A stretch of 33,606 nucleotides of DNA from an uncultured Lachnospiraceae bacterium (GCA_910585605.1 CAJUFL010000044.1:1-33606), one strand, 5' to 3'. Counted from the first letter of the stretch, positions 25,176-33,018 are shown. Numbers and translations: made by a program. Notes: generated by a model not told the origin, from the letters alone.

Positions 25176-26498
25176 TTAATCCATTTGCTGTGGAATGACT
25201 TCTGGATGCTGTGGAATGACTAGCAATACATGGAGGACAAATTTATTCCCCTGCGTCTCTATACTCATGGCCCCACCATATTTCTCAACTACCGCTTTTA
25301 CATTCGACAGACCTGTCCCTTTTTTGAACATTCCTTTTCCCTGGCAACTGTTTTCAATTTCTATCATAAGAAAATCTCCCTGTATGCGTCCTGATACATA
25401 GATGTATTTTTCTGCACCAGCTTCCATACTTTTACATGCCCGAATCGCATTGTCCAAAGCATTTGACAGGACGATACAGATATCAATGTCACGCAGTCCG
25501 CAGGGATATGGCAGAAGGAGAGAACAGTTCACACTAATCCCCATACTTTTTGCAATCCCCATTTTGTTTCCCACCAGAATATCCACTACCGGGTTGTTTG
25601 TACTGCAAGGAAATGACATTTTTTCCGCTATATCATCCATATCTTCAATATAACTTACAGCCTGTTCCAGTTTCCCAGTCTGCAAAAGCTTTTTTACTAC
25701 TGCGATGTGGTTTCTTATGTCATGGCGAAATGACTTTGTCTCATCATAACGTGCCTTTGCTTCCTCTACATACTGGTTCAGGGAAAGTTCTTCCTGTTCC
25801 AATAGTGATAATTCTGTACTGAGGCGGAAACTCTGTAGCAGCTTCTTATAAGCGAACAGAATGCAGAACAGGCTGGCGATACCCAAAAGATGCATAGTGA
25901 ACAACTGCCAATGGTTGAATAGATATCCCGTAGGTCCTTCGCTCTTTATAATTTCAAACTGGAATTCAATGGAATTAATGTATTCACTCATAATAAATAT
26001 CATCAGTATCGGAATGAAAACCAGAAACATTTGCTGCATTTCTGCGGCGGTATAGAAGGAAAAATAACGGTACACCATATAATAACAAAACCCGGTTAAC
26101 ACCAGTGATGCAGCCTCGCTGACCAGCATGATCACGATACCAACCGTATCATGGAAAGCAGCAGTCATCAATGAACAAAAAAGCCCCATCAGAGATTTCA
26201 CAATTCCATAGCAGAGCAGCATAATCTCAGTCATCAGCGTCGCATATAAAAGCGAAGACTTAAAATCCGCATGGCAGAACAACGTCCCACATACTGTAAG
26301 CAGAAGAACAAGTGCCCCGAAGCCGATTATCGTGCCAACTGAAACAAAATCAGTGACAAAAACCGCACATACCGCAAACAGAAAATAAAATGGAAGCTTT
26401 ACTTTCTTTTTTAGAATCTTTGCAAAGAAATAAAACTGAAAAAGCATTTCAATGCTTCCCATGATATATACATTAAAAAAATCAATATACTCAACCAT
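25176..26498 (-). CDS. AgrC-like GHKL sensor histidine kinase
   Basis: A 440-residue kinase. The N-terminal half (about residues 1-215) has six or so membrane helices, as in AgrC peptide-pheromone receptors. A coiled linker leads to the acceptor motif TKSFRHDIRNHIAVVKKLL (His near 267). The GHKL ATPase domain shows the N-box DICIVLSNALDNAIRACK and the G-box KGTGLSNVKAVVEKYGG. The last residues, VIPQHPEVIPQQMD, go beyond the normal domain end and coincide with a direct repeat in the DNA. It starts 25 bases after the LytTR regulator gene. No agrB or agrD is visible, so the signal is unknown. Confidence 0.9.
   Translation of the reverse strand: MVEYIDFFNVYIMGSIEMLFQFYFFAKILKKKVKLPFYFLFAVCAVFVTDFVSVGTIIGFGALVLLLTVCGTLFCHADFKSSLLYATLMTEIMLLCYGIVKSLMGLFCSLMTAAFHDTVGIVIMLVSEAASLVLTGFCYYMVYRYFSFYTAAEMQQMFLVFIPILMIFIMSEYINSIEFQFEIIKSEGPTGYLFNHWQLFTMHLLGIASLFCILFAYKKLLQSFRLSTELSLLEQEELSLNQYVEEAKARYDETKSFRHDIRNHIAVVKKLLQTGKLEQAVSYIEDMDDIAEKMSFPCSTNNPVVDILVGNKMGIAKSMGISVNCSLLLPYPCGLRDIDICIVLSNALDNAIRACKSMEAGAEKYIYVSGRIQGDFLMIEIENSCQGKGMFKKGTGLSNVKAVVEKYGGAMSIETQGNKFVLHVLLVIPQHPEVIPQQMD
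25186..25215 (-). promoter_or_regulatory. LytTR-type direct repeat inside the kinase 3' end
   Basis: Two exact copies of TCCACAGCA (25186-25194 and 25207-25215, read on the minus strand) have their starts 21 bases apart. The identity extends to AGTCATTCCACAGCA. Nine-base repeats 12 bases apart are the known geometry of LytTR-domain binding sites. It lies about 100 bases ahead of the 208-residue gene. A clear -10 box at the expected distance is not seen. Confidence 0.5.
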
Positions 26499-26523
26499 TT
26501 TACCTACCCATATGCAACAATTA

Positions 26524-27228
26524 TTACATATTCTTCATATACTGCAAAACAACGTTGGAAAACTCTCTGCTCCGCAGCCGTGATACGGGAATCTCCCTGC
26601 CGTTATCCATATACGCAATCCCTTTCTTATAACCTTTTAAATGCTTCAGATTAATCAGATAGCTCCTATGACACCTAAAAAAACAGTCGTCCAGTTTGTT
26701 TTCCAGATTTTCAATCCTATCATAATAATCAACTACTTCAGATGAAACTAAATTCAGATATATTTTCCGGTCTATTATCTCACAGAAAACAATATTATCC
26801 TTAAGAATAATACGGCTTTCATATCCCCTTTGGACAAGTAAACTGACTTCACTGGCATTTTGCATGGATACATAAAGTCTCTCCATTGTTTTTTCAAACT
26901 GTTTTCCTTCAATTGGCTTGACCAGATAATCGTAAGTCTGCACCTCAAAAGATTGAAATACCATTTCCTTAAGTACTGTAATAAAAATCAGGAACCCCCG
27001 AAACTTATCTGCTCTCAGCTTCCTTGCTGTTTCCATGCCGTCTATATCCTTCATCTGAATATCCAGAAACAAAATATCTATCTGACCACCATATTTCAAT
27101 AGTTCTTCTCCACAGGAAAACCGGAGAATGGTTATTTCAATATTTTTTCTGCGAAAAAAATCTGAGACCATTGCCTGTATATGATCGGACATATATTTTT
27201 CATCATCGCAGATTGCAATACGGATCAA
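26524..27228 (-). CDS. LytTR-family response regulator (AgrA-like)
   Basis: A 234-residue regulator. The receiver shows IAICDDEKYMSD, the phosphoacceptor Asp in DILFLDIQMKDIDG (near residue 57) and DYLVKP. A LytTR DNA-binding domain spans about 130-232 (CFFRCHRSYLINLKHLKGYK; IPVSRLRSREF), as in AgrA. Translation starts at a TTG (27226-27228) with GGGAGG 7 bases upstream; no ATG fits. It is followed by its kinase after 25 bases. A LytTR-type repeat and a TATAAT lie upstream, suggesting autoregulation. Confidence 0.93.
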   Translation of the reverse strand: MIRIAICDDEKYMSDHIQAMVSDFFRRKNIEITILRFSCGEELLKYGGQIDILFLDIQMKDIDGMETARKLRADKFRGFLIFITVLKEMVFQSFEVQTYDYLVKPIEGKQFEKTMERLYVSMQNASEVSLLVQRGYESRIILKDNIVFCEIIDRKIYLNLVSSEVVDYYDRIENLENKLDDCFFRCHRSYLINLKHLKGYKKGIAYMDNGREIPVSRLRSREFSNVVLQYMKNM

Positions 27229-27327
27229 GGTGTCACCTCCCAGTTAGTATTCTTACAATACGTAAAATTTCAGTTTCCTTTTCATCCCATCAAGGCTCCA
27301 AAGGCCATATGATATTCCGAATATCTC

Positions 27328-27333
27328 ATTATA
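27328..27333 (-). promoter_or_regulatory. -10 box of the LytTR two-component operon
   Basis: Minus-strand TATAAT about 100 bases before the TTG start, with no consensus -35. Its upstream edge lies 29 bases from the nearer LytTR repeat, the usual arrangement for LytTR-activated promoters. Confidence 0.5.
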
Positions 27334-27362
27334 GTCTGCTTGAAACATCAAAACAATCCATT

Positions 27363-27392
27363 TGTTGTGAATCGCTTTCCAAATGCTGTAGA
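27363..27392 (-). promoter_or_regulatory. LytTR-type direct repeat upstream of the regulator operon
   Basis: TCTACAGCA (27384-27392) and TTCACAACA (27363-27371) are 21 bases apart. The surrounding 42 bases align with the site in the kinase 3' end (TAG-CATTCTACAGCAT against TAGTCATTCCACAGCAT, then CAAATGGATT in both). The gap 27229-27642 otherwise holds a 29-codon open frame (27396-27485, MELEENSLQRF... ending MAKK) without a well-placed ribosome site, which I do not call a gene, and the terminator at 27604. Confidence 0.55.
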
Positions 27393-27603
27393 ATGCTATT
27401 TCTTTGCCATATTAAACATTTCAAAAAGCCGCTGCCTTGCAAAACCTGCTTGGAATCTTTGAAGACTATTCTCCTCTAATTCCATGCTGACCACATCACT
27501 TGTGCTCCTTAGTACAAGACTTACAAGTCACTTGCTGGTTTATCGGCAGCTACTCCCCTTGGAACTTTTACTCAAAATTAGAACATGCCTATCACTCTAT
27601 AAA

Positions 27604-27637
27604 AATCCGGATATCCTGTCTTGCGGGCATCCGGATT
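27604..27637 (-). terminator. Terminator of the XRE membrane regulator gene
   Basis: AATCCGGAT (27604-27612) and ATCCGGATT (27629-27637) form a 9-base stem. On the minus strand TTTTTATAG follows. It lies 6 bases past the stop codon. Confidence 0.8.
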
Positions 27638-27642
27638 CTTTA

Positions 27643-28698
27643 TTATAATCTATCTTTCTTGTTAGACTTAAAGTATGTGATCCCAATCGAAATTGCACTA
27701 AATACACATCCTGCAACAGGCCACACGATCCAGCTTTTTCCCCAGTTACCGGTTGTAAAATTATAACCAAGAAAAACTGCTGTTATAATACACCAGTATA
27801 TACCAGCCACAACCGTCATAACATCCATGTTCTCGCTTCTCTCTTTCTTTCGAATCTCTGAGAAGCCATTCTTCTGCATCAAAACATCGTAATACTCTTT
27901 TCGCATTCCTGCTGATACAAAAATAGGAACAGCAATCGCTATAATCAGCAGTAATCCCATGGTAGATATATAATCCCAACTTGTCATACCGTTTATTTTG
28001 AAAGAAACTTCTCCAAATGCATTACACACAATATATACGATTACCCCCAATATACATAAAATAACTCCCATTACGATTCTGGAAACAAATATTTTATAAA
28101 ATCCATCATATTCTTCTGCCAGTCTAGTTTTTTCCTTCTCTGGTAAAAGAAACGGCTGCATCTTTAAAAATATATACTTTTTCATCTGTATGCTGGAAAA
28201 TACAAAAAGTCCTACTGCTACTGCAATGCAGATCAACATTGGCACAGCTGAAAGACCGGTATCGATTCCTTTGGGATGCTCAAACATCTCCACTGCGTTT
28301 ACCAGCACCCCGCCAAAGATACAGAGAAACACCCCAAAAGAAATTCTTTTAGATGCCTTAAAGCAGGCTGACCGATATTCTTTTATTTCCTCTTCTTTCA
28401 ACTTTCTAACAGTTTCCACCTGCCCAGAAGAAATATCCTTAAAAGAGTCGCTATGCCCAGTATACTCTGCCTCTTTTGCCGCTCCCTTAGAAGAATCCAC
28501 ATCTTCTTCCTTTAACAGATAATCTGTAGAAACTCCAAATATCCGACTCATCAGTACCAGCTTATCCAAATCCGGCATAGACTGCCCGGACTCCCACTTT
28601 GATACGGCCTGCCGGCTCACCTCCATCTGCTCTGCAAACTGTTCCTGAGACAGACCCAACCGCTTTCGTTCATTGAATATTTTTTCTGCTAATCTCAT
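27643..28698 (-). CDS. XRE-type regulator with membrane domain
   Basis: About 351 residues. The N-terminal helix-turn-helix (MRLAEKIFNERKRLGLSQEQ; VSRQAVSKWESGQSMPDLDK) is of the XRE/Cro type. After a charged linker, five or so hydrophobic helices follow from about residue 125 on (ISFGVFLCIFGGVLVNAV; IVMGVILCILGVIVYIVCNA; LLLIIAIAVPIFVS; VVAGIYWCIITAVFLGYNF). Such membrane-tethered XRE proteins are common in Firmicutes and are thought to sense membrane or envelope signals. I start at the ATG 28696-28698, 9 bases after AAAGGAG; the ATG two codons earlier (28704) is possible. Confidence 0.88.
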   Translation of the reverse strand: MRLAEKIFNERKRLGLSQEQFAEQMEVSRQAVSKWESGQSMPDLDKLVLMSRIFGVSTDYLLKEEDVDSSKGAAKEAEYTGHSDSFKDISSGQVETVRKLKEEEIKEYRSACFKASKRISFGVFLCIFGGVLVNAVEMFEHPKGIDTGLSAVPMLICIAVAVGLFVFSSIQMKKYIFLKMQPFLLPEKEKTRLAEEYDGFYKIFVSRIVMGVILCILGVIVYIVCNAFGEVSFKINGMTSWDYISTMGLLLIIAIAVPIFVSAGMRKEYYDVLMQKNGFSEIRKKERSENMDVMTVVAGIYWCIITAVFLGYNFTTGNWGKSWIVWPVAGCVFSAISIGITYFKSNKKDRL

Positions 28699-28749
28699 AT
28701 TCATTTTCTCCTTTCGATTTTTGTCCATCTTACAGTTGCACTCCTTTTT

Positions 28750-28790
28750 ATACTACCAAGTCTACCTTGAAATTTGTCAACCAATGGTTG
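28750..28790 (-). promoter_or_regulatory. Promoter and candidate operator of the XRE membrane regulator
   Basis: Minus-strand TTGACA (28775-28780) with a possible TAGTAT -10 after a long 19-base spacer. A near-palindrome CAACCAATGGTTG (28778-28790) overlaps the -35 box and is a natural site for autoregulation. Confidence 0.4.
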
Positions 28791-28923
28791 CAGCCCTTGA
28801 TTTTACTACATTTATGTATCTTTTTTCTCTAGTCCCAAATTCCATTTTAGGAAGTTGTTCTTTTTTATTCCTTTAAAATCTTTTGACTATATACTATTCA
28901 TAGCATAAACAAATAACCCGAAA

Positions 28924-29973
28924 TCATCCACCCTGTTTCCCCTCTTTTTTGTGAATCAGCATCGCATCTCCAAAAGAAAAGAATCGATATTTTTCTTCCA
29001 CTGCCTCTTCATAAGCATGCAGCATTTTTTCCCTTGTAGAAAATGCAGATACCAGCATAAGCAGAGTTGATTCCGGTAAATGGAAATTCGTAATCAGGGA
29101 ATCTACTACCTTAAACTGATAACCCGGATAAATAAAAATATCAGTCCATCCGCTTCCGGCTCTTACAATCCCGTTATCATCTGCTACGGATTCCAAGGTT
29201 CTGGTGCTGGTAGTTCCCACAGAAATAATCTGCTTCCCCCGCTGTTTCGCTGCATTGATCTTAGCAGCTTCCTCTTCCTCCACCACATAGAATTCCGAAT
29301 GCATATGATGCTCCAAAATATTATCCACTTTTACGGGACGAAACGTTCCAAGTCCCACATGCAGTGTCACATGGGCAATCTCCACACCTTTTTCCTTTAA
29401 CTGAGCTAACAACTCATTAGTAAAATGCAGTCCGGCTGTAGGTGCTGCCGCAGAGCCCTCATTCTTTGCATATACAGTCTGATAGCGGTTCCTGTCTTTT
29501 AACTGGTGCGTAATATACGGAGGAAGAGGCATCTGTCCGAGCCTGTCTAAAAGTTCTTCCCAGATCCCTTCATATTCAAATCGGATTAGGCGATTGCCCT
29601 CTTCCACAATATCGATCACTTCTCCCACAAGCAGTCCGTCACCAAAGGATATCCTTGCACCAACTCTTGCCTTTTTTCCTGGTTTTACCAGGGTTTCCCA
29701 TATTTTTTCTTCTTTTCTCTTTAACAGTAAAACTTCAATGGAAGCTCCAGTATCTTCCTTTACGCCCATAAGCCTTGCTGGAATTACCTTTGTATCATTG
29801 ACCACCAGGCAGTCACCTTGGTTTACATAATCTAATATATCGTAAAAATGTCTGTGTACGATACTGCCATCCTCTCTTCCCACTACCATAAGACGGGAGT
29901 CACTTCTTTTTTCAAGAGGATCCTGTGCAATCAGTTCCTCTGGTAAATCATAATAAAAATCCGTTAATTTCAT
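28924..29973 (-). CDS. queA: S-adenosylmethionine:tRNA ribosyltransferase-isomerase
   Basis: QueA makes epoxyqueuosine from preQ1 in tRNA, using the ribosyl part of S-adenosylmethionine. The 349-residue protein matches the family end to end: FYYDLPEELIAQDPLEKRSDSRL at the N-terminus (residues 6-28), GDCLVVNDTKVIPARLMG, the AAPTAGLHFT motif (near 180), THVTLHVGLGTFRPV-like AHVTLHVGLGTFRPVKVD, and SLITNFHLPESTLLMLVSAF. No other queuosine gene is nearby. A ribosome site is weak (AAAGAAGCAG). About 260 bases separate it from the small XRE gene. Confidence 0.97.
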   Translation of the reverse strand: MKLTDFYYDLPEELIAQDPLEKRSDSRLMVVGREDGSIVHRHFYDILDYVNQGDCLVVNDTKVIPARLMGVKEDTGASIEVLLLKRKEEKIWETLVKPGKKARVGARISFGDGLLVGEVIDIVEEGNRLIRFEYEGIWEELLDRLGQMPLPPYITHQLKDRNRYQTVYAKNEGSAAAPTAGLHFTNELLAQLKEKGVEIAHVTLHVGLGTFRPVKVDNILEHHMHSEFYVVEEEEAAKINAAKQRGKQIISVGTTSTRTLESVADDNGIVRAGSGWTDIFIYPGYQFKVVDSLITNFHLPESTLLMLVSAFSTREKMLHAYEEAVEEKYRFFSFGDAMLIHKKEGKQGG

Positions 29974-30170
29974 CCTAATCTGCTTCTTTCTTAAATCATA
30001 TTTTTGTATATGTGGTATTTACAATGGGTTTATTTTTGCTTTGCGGCATTTAATTTTTCCACCTGCCTTAGAATTATATACCGGCTTGATGATCCGGTCA
30101 ATCCTTACTGTAACTAAGGGTTATATTGGGAGAGAACGGAATAACCTGACAACATTATAACTCTGAAAAA

Positions 30171-30205
30171 AGCCAGACTTCAAAACAATTTCAAGAAGTC
30201 TGGCT
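30171..30205 (-). terminator. Strong terminator after the small XRE gene
   Basis: AGCCAGACTTC (30171-30181) and GAAGTCTGGCT (30195-30205) form a perfect 11-base stem. On the minus strand CTTTTTTC follows. Nothing else recognisable is in 29974-30170. Confidence 0.85.
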
Positions 30206-30232
30206 CTTTGAAAATCAGCAGGACGCAGCCTG

Positions 30233-30445
30233 TCAGACCTGTTTTCCAGTATCCCTAAAAGTGAAAATGCCGTCATAGTCACAGTTTAGAATGTCAGCTA
30301 TTTCACGCAGCTCTTTTTCGGATAAATTATCTCTCCTAAGTTTGTTATAAAGATTTGCCCCTTTATATCCTAATTTTTCGCTTAACTCTTTGATAGACAT
30401 ATCCCGTTCCAAGAGAATTGTCCGTATTTTTAAAGCCATTCCCAT
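30233..30445 (-). CDS. Small XRE/Cro-family repressor
   Basis: A 70-residue protein made up almost wholly of a helix-turn-helix (MSIKELSEKLGYKGANLYNK, residues 16-35, with recognition helix GANLYNKLRR). Size and position, divergent from small accessory genes, match repressors of phages and integrative elements. GAGG lies 9 bases before the ATG. A palindrome over its own -10 box suggests autorepression. A strong terminator follows. Confidence 0.85.
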   Translation of the reverse strand: MGMALKIRTILLERDMSIKELSEKLGYKGANLYNKLRRDNLSEKELREIADILNCDYDGIFTFRDTGKQV

Positions 30446-30466
30446 AATGTATACCTCGCTTTCTTT

Positions 30467-30500
30467 GTGTAATTATATACACTAAAGGGAAGAAAAGCAA
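30467..30500 (-). promoter_or_regulatory. Promoter and operator of the small XRE gene
   Basis: Minus-strand TTGCTT, a 17-base spacer and TATAAT. A perfect-ended palindrome, GTGTAATTATATACAC (30467-30482), covers the -10 box and is the likely operator. Confidence 0.6.
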
Positions 30501-30541
30501 ACATAAAATATATTATTCTACTCTTAAGTATAGTTTTGATA

Positions 30542-30569
30542 TTGACACATTTATACTCTATAGTATAAT
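30542..30569 (+). promoter_or_regulatory. Promoter of the DUF6809-like genes
   Basis: TTGACA, a 16-base spacer and TATAAT, facing away from the XRE gene. A 98-base leader precedes the start; it contains AAAGGAGGGG followed by a long T-rich run. Confidence 0.7.
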
Positions 30570-30666
30570 ATATAATTTGAAAGTATATTTTTATATTTTC
30601 AAAGGAGTGTGAAAGGAGGGGAAATTTTTTAAGTTTTTTTTGAAAGCAGAATGGAGGAATAGCAGA

Positions 30667-30948
30667 ATGGGAAGAATTTTAGAAGCATTTTTGACGGAAC
30701 AACTTCGTGTAGACAGCGGTACAGATCGGAGAACTCCTGAACATCAAGCACTAAGCGAAAAAAGTATCAAACTTCAAGACCAGTTAGATGAAACGCTAAA
30801 TGACAAACAAAAGGCTATATTGCAGAAATTAACGGAAACTCTATTTGATGAAGGCTATTGTGCCGAACAGTCAAAATTTGAACGTGGTTTCCGCTTAGGC
30901 GTTCTGATAACATCAGAAATCTTTTACGGACAGGACATATTTCTTTGA
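30667..30948 (+). CDS. DUF6809-like small protein
   Basis: A 93-residue protein. The N-terminus MGRILEAFLTEQ, the central amphipathic helices (LSEKSIKLQDQLDETLNDKQ) and the C-terminal FERGFRLGVLITSEIFYG match my memory of the DUF6809 family, small proteins of unknown role common on Firmicute accessory DNA. I start at the ATG with GGAGG 9 bases upstream; a TTG at 30640 is also in frame. It is the first of two related genes, 12 bases apart. Confidence 0.65.
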   Translation: MGRILEAFLTEQLRVDSGTDRRTPEHQALSEKSIKLQDQLDETLNDKQKAILQKLTETLFDEGYCAEQSKFERGFRLGVLITSEIFYGQDIFL

Positions 30949-30960
30949 GAGGAGGACAAA

Positions 30961-31130
30961 ATGAATATCTTAGAAGATTTTGGCGGGGAATTGCTTCTGT
31001 AGAGGATATTATCTCTTCTGAAATGGAATACCGTCCTCTAACCAAAGCAATCGGGGACAGACGAGAGTATTTTGAAAACCAGCTTCCCGAAAAAGACAGG
31101 TTGCGTTTCAAAGAATGGAACAAGCTCTAA
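30961..31130 (+). pseudogene. Second DUF6809-like gene, frameshifted
   Basis: GAGGAGG precedes an ATG at 30961 opening MNILEDF, which is typical for this family. The frame then ends at a TAG near 31000. One extra T in the TTTT run near 30979-30982 would restore a single frame giving MNILEDFWRGIASVEDIISS... to KEWNKL. So a one-base loss has broken the gene. Even repaired (56 residues) it lacks the GFRLG region kept in its neighbour. A programmed frameshift is possible but less likely. Confidence 0.6.
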
Positions 31131-31146
31131 TAAAAATTAAATAGTT

Positions 31147-31198
31147 GTGTAAAAGAAAAAGGCATTTTCAAACATGAAGATGTCTTTTTCTTTTACAC
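31147..31198. terminator. Long hairpin after the DUF6809-like genes
   Basis: GTGTAAAAGAAAAAG (31147-31161) and CTTTTTCTTTTACAC (31184-31198) form a perfect 15-base stem with a 22-base loop. It lies 16 bases past the second DUF6809-like gene and probably ends its transcript, though no long T-tract follows the stem. Confidence 0.65.
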
Positions 31199-31560
31199 TA
31201 ATATCCTGCAAGCATAAACAATATAAATTCCTACTTCTAACTAAATAATTGATACGAATCGAGTAGGAGAAATTCCTCTTAATGAGGAATTTCGATCTCT
31301 CACACCATATTGCATGTCCAAATTGATACAAATATTTCCCCAGTGCTATCGTTTTTACATTTACGGCAAACGCATTAAAATCAACACTTTTCAGAAAGGC
31401 AGATGCACCCATGCATGGGTGGCTATCGTTTTCTTAGTTGGATTTGCCGCACTTTCGATATTCCATAGTGTAAAAAATTCATCACTATTTTTTATGAAGA
31501 ATTGATTACGGCACTCGTTACTGTTTGTCAGGGTCATTTGCATTCGTAACATTTTTCAAG
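31199..31560. other. Structured non-coding stretch, possible mobile-element remnant
   Basis: I see no convincing gene in these 360 bases. It contains a perfect hairpin GAAATTCCTC-TTAAT-GAGGAATTTC (31269-31293), a 16-base palindrome CACCCATGCATGGGTG (31406-31421), and a repeated GCTATCGTTTT (near 31348 and 31423). Short open frames on both strands (31137-31412 minus, 31314-31505 plus) lack ribosome sites. It could be the decayed end of an insertion element. Confidence 0.35.
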
Positions 31561-32829
31561 CTATGTTAGTCGTTCCACTTTTACCTGCCACATATAAAGA
31601 AATTGTCCAAGTGCACATAACCGCTCTTGTTTCCTTGATAGCAAAGGTTCCTTTAAACAAATATCAGATATACTTTCGTGGGCATTAACCTTACAAATAT
31701 CAAATAACTCACACTTGTTTGTTCCTAAACCACTTGCCATTTTATATAATGCATAGAAAGATGCATATTCTTCCATCCCAACCCCGTCACTCTGTAAAGC
31801 ATCTGGCATATAGGTTTCGTTTTTGCAATCTATAATCAATGGTGCTGCTATATGCATAAATTGTGCCAAGATGATTTTAACTGCATCTGATTCAGAACGA
31901 TAGAGCTGCGTGAAAAGCAACGGATCACACTCTCTTAGTTCGTGAAATTGACTACAAAATTCAGATACATATCTTGCAAGTCCTTCCGTATATACGTTTT
32001 TGATTGGAACAAGCTCTCGAAACTGATTCATCATCTCAGAAAACATATCCGAATATATCTTCTTGTAACTCGGTTGAATGCAGTTAGTAAAAAAGTCATC
32101 AATTTTATCCTCGGTAATAACATCCCACTTGGCAAAGATTCTCAAAGCATTAAAATATAACCGTCCGGGATTATAATCCATTAATGCATACTCGCAACAT
32201 CTGAAAATGATATCACTCGGAACGGCTTTTTTCACAACATAATCCCAAAGTCTTTTACAAATATGGTATTGAACATATTCTTCTGCTCTTGACCTTCCAT
32301 AAAGTTTACGGTCCAGCATATCGGCCATGCTTTCCATAATAGACATTGCACCAAAATTAAGTGTCTTTTGAAATTTCTTTCGATTTTGTGTCAAAAATAA
32401 ATCAATTTGTGGTAATGAACAATCACCATATCCAAGTTCCTCCCATATTTCATCTTTCACAAGTCTTGCACCAGTAATACTCATAAAATCGTATGGTTCA
32501 TAAGTCCACGAATCCATATCACCCACTACAATTTCTTGGCGAATGGCCCAATCATCTATTTCTGGATTTGGTTCTATATTTCTCGAAATTTCAATTTCAG
32601 TGCTATTTGCTAATTTATAGAGTATATTTCTTACCTTTGCATAGAAGACTGTCATACTTAAATTTCCAAATGTAGTACACATATTTTGCAAAAAATGAAA
32701 ATACTCATGAAAAAAGGTCCCCAAATGTTCAGCATCATCTGACTTTCCAACATTTGAAAAGTCGATAGGAACATTCAATTTGATAATGAAACAATCTCGA
32801 TAATATTCTCCGCAGATGCCTGATCTCAT
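31561..32829 (-). CDS. HExxH protein, putative zinc metallopeptidase-like
   Basis: I do not recognise a named family. The 422-residue protein has HEYFHFLQN near residues 41-49, an HExxH zinc-binding motif within a hydrophobic helix (GTFFHEYFHFLQN). About 130 residues later comes GAMSIMESMADMLDR, whose Glu fits the third ligand of gluzincins (E-x-x-A-D). The rest is helical and rich in aromatic residues and cysteines. There is no signal peptide, so it probably acts inside the cell. The ribosome site is weak (GGTG), and a 10-codon frame MKRSDLKDGE ends 4 bases before the ATG. It lies alone between the structured stretch and a recombinase stump, in accessory DNA. Confidence 0.7.
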   Translation of the reverse strand: MRSGICGEYYRDCFIIKLNVPIDFSNVGKSDDAEHLGTFFHEYFHFLQNMCTTFGNLSMTVFYAKVRNILYKLANSTEIEISRNIEPNPEIDDWAIRQEIVVGDMDSWTYEPYDFMSITGARLVKDEIWEELGYGDCSLPQIDLFLTQNRKKFQKTLNFGAMSIMESMADMLDRKLYGRSRAEEYVQYHICKRLWDYVVKKAVPSDIIFRCCEYALMDYNPGRLYFNALRIFAKWDVITEDKIDDFFTNCIQPSYKKIYSDMFSEMMNQFRELVPIKNVYTEGLARYVSEFCSQFHELRECDPLLFTQLYRSESDAVKIILAQFMHIAAPLIIDCKNETYMPDALQSDGVGMEEYASFYALYKMASGLGTNKCELFDICKVNAHESISDICLKEPLLSRKQERLCALGQFLYMWQVKVERLT

Positions 32830-32909
32830 TTATCATTCACCATCTTTTAAATCACTCCGTTTCATAATTTTTGAATTCCCCTCAATTCAACTCTCCTCTA
32901 ACGATCAAA

Positions 32910-32915
32910 ATTATA
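32910..32915 (-). promoter_or_regulatory. Possible -10 box of the HExxH gene
   Basis: Minus-strand TATAAT about 80 bases before the start. The -35 is poor (TGGAAA). Low certainty. Confidence 0.3.
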
Positions 32916-33018
32916 CTCCAGCTCTCCGCAAATTTCCATACCCATCCACAGTTTATTTCCACGCAAAAAGCGACCGGCTGCATCTGGTATAACCCCGATG
33001 CCTCGGCCGCTTCCGGCT

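Noticed and set aside
27500..27766. 88-residue plus-strand frame
   Set aside because: It crosses the terminator and the 3' end of the XRE gene on the other strand and has no ribosome site.
31137..31505. 91- and 63-residue open frames around 31.1-31.5 kb
   Set aside because: No ribosome sites; the first ends inside a terminator-like stem, and residue composition is not protein-like.
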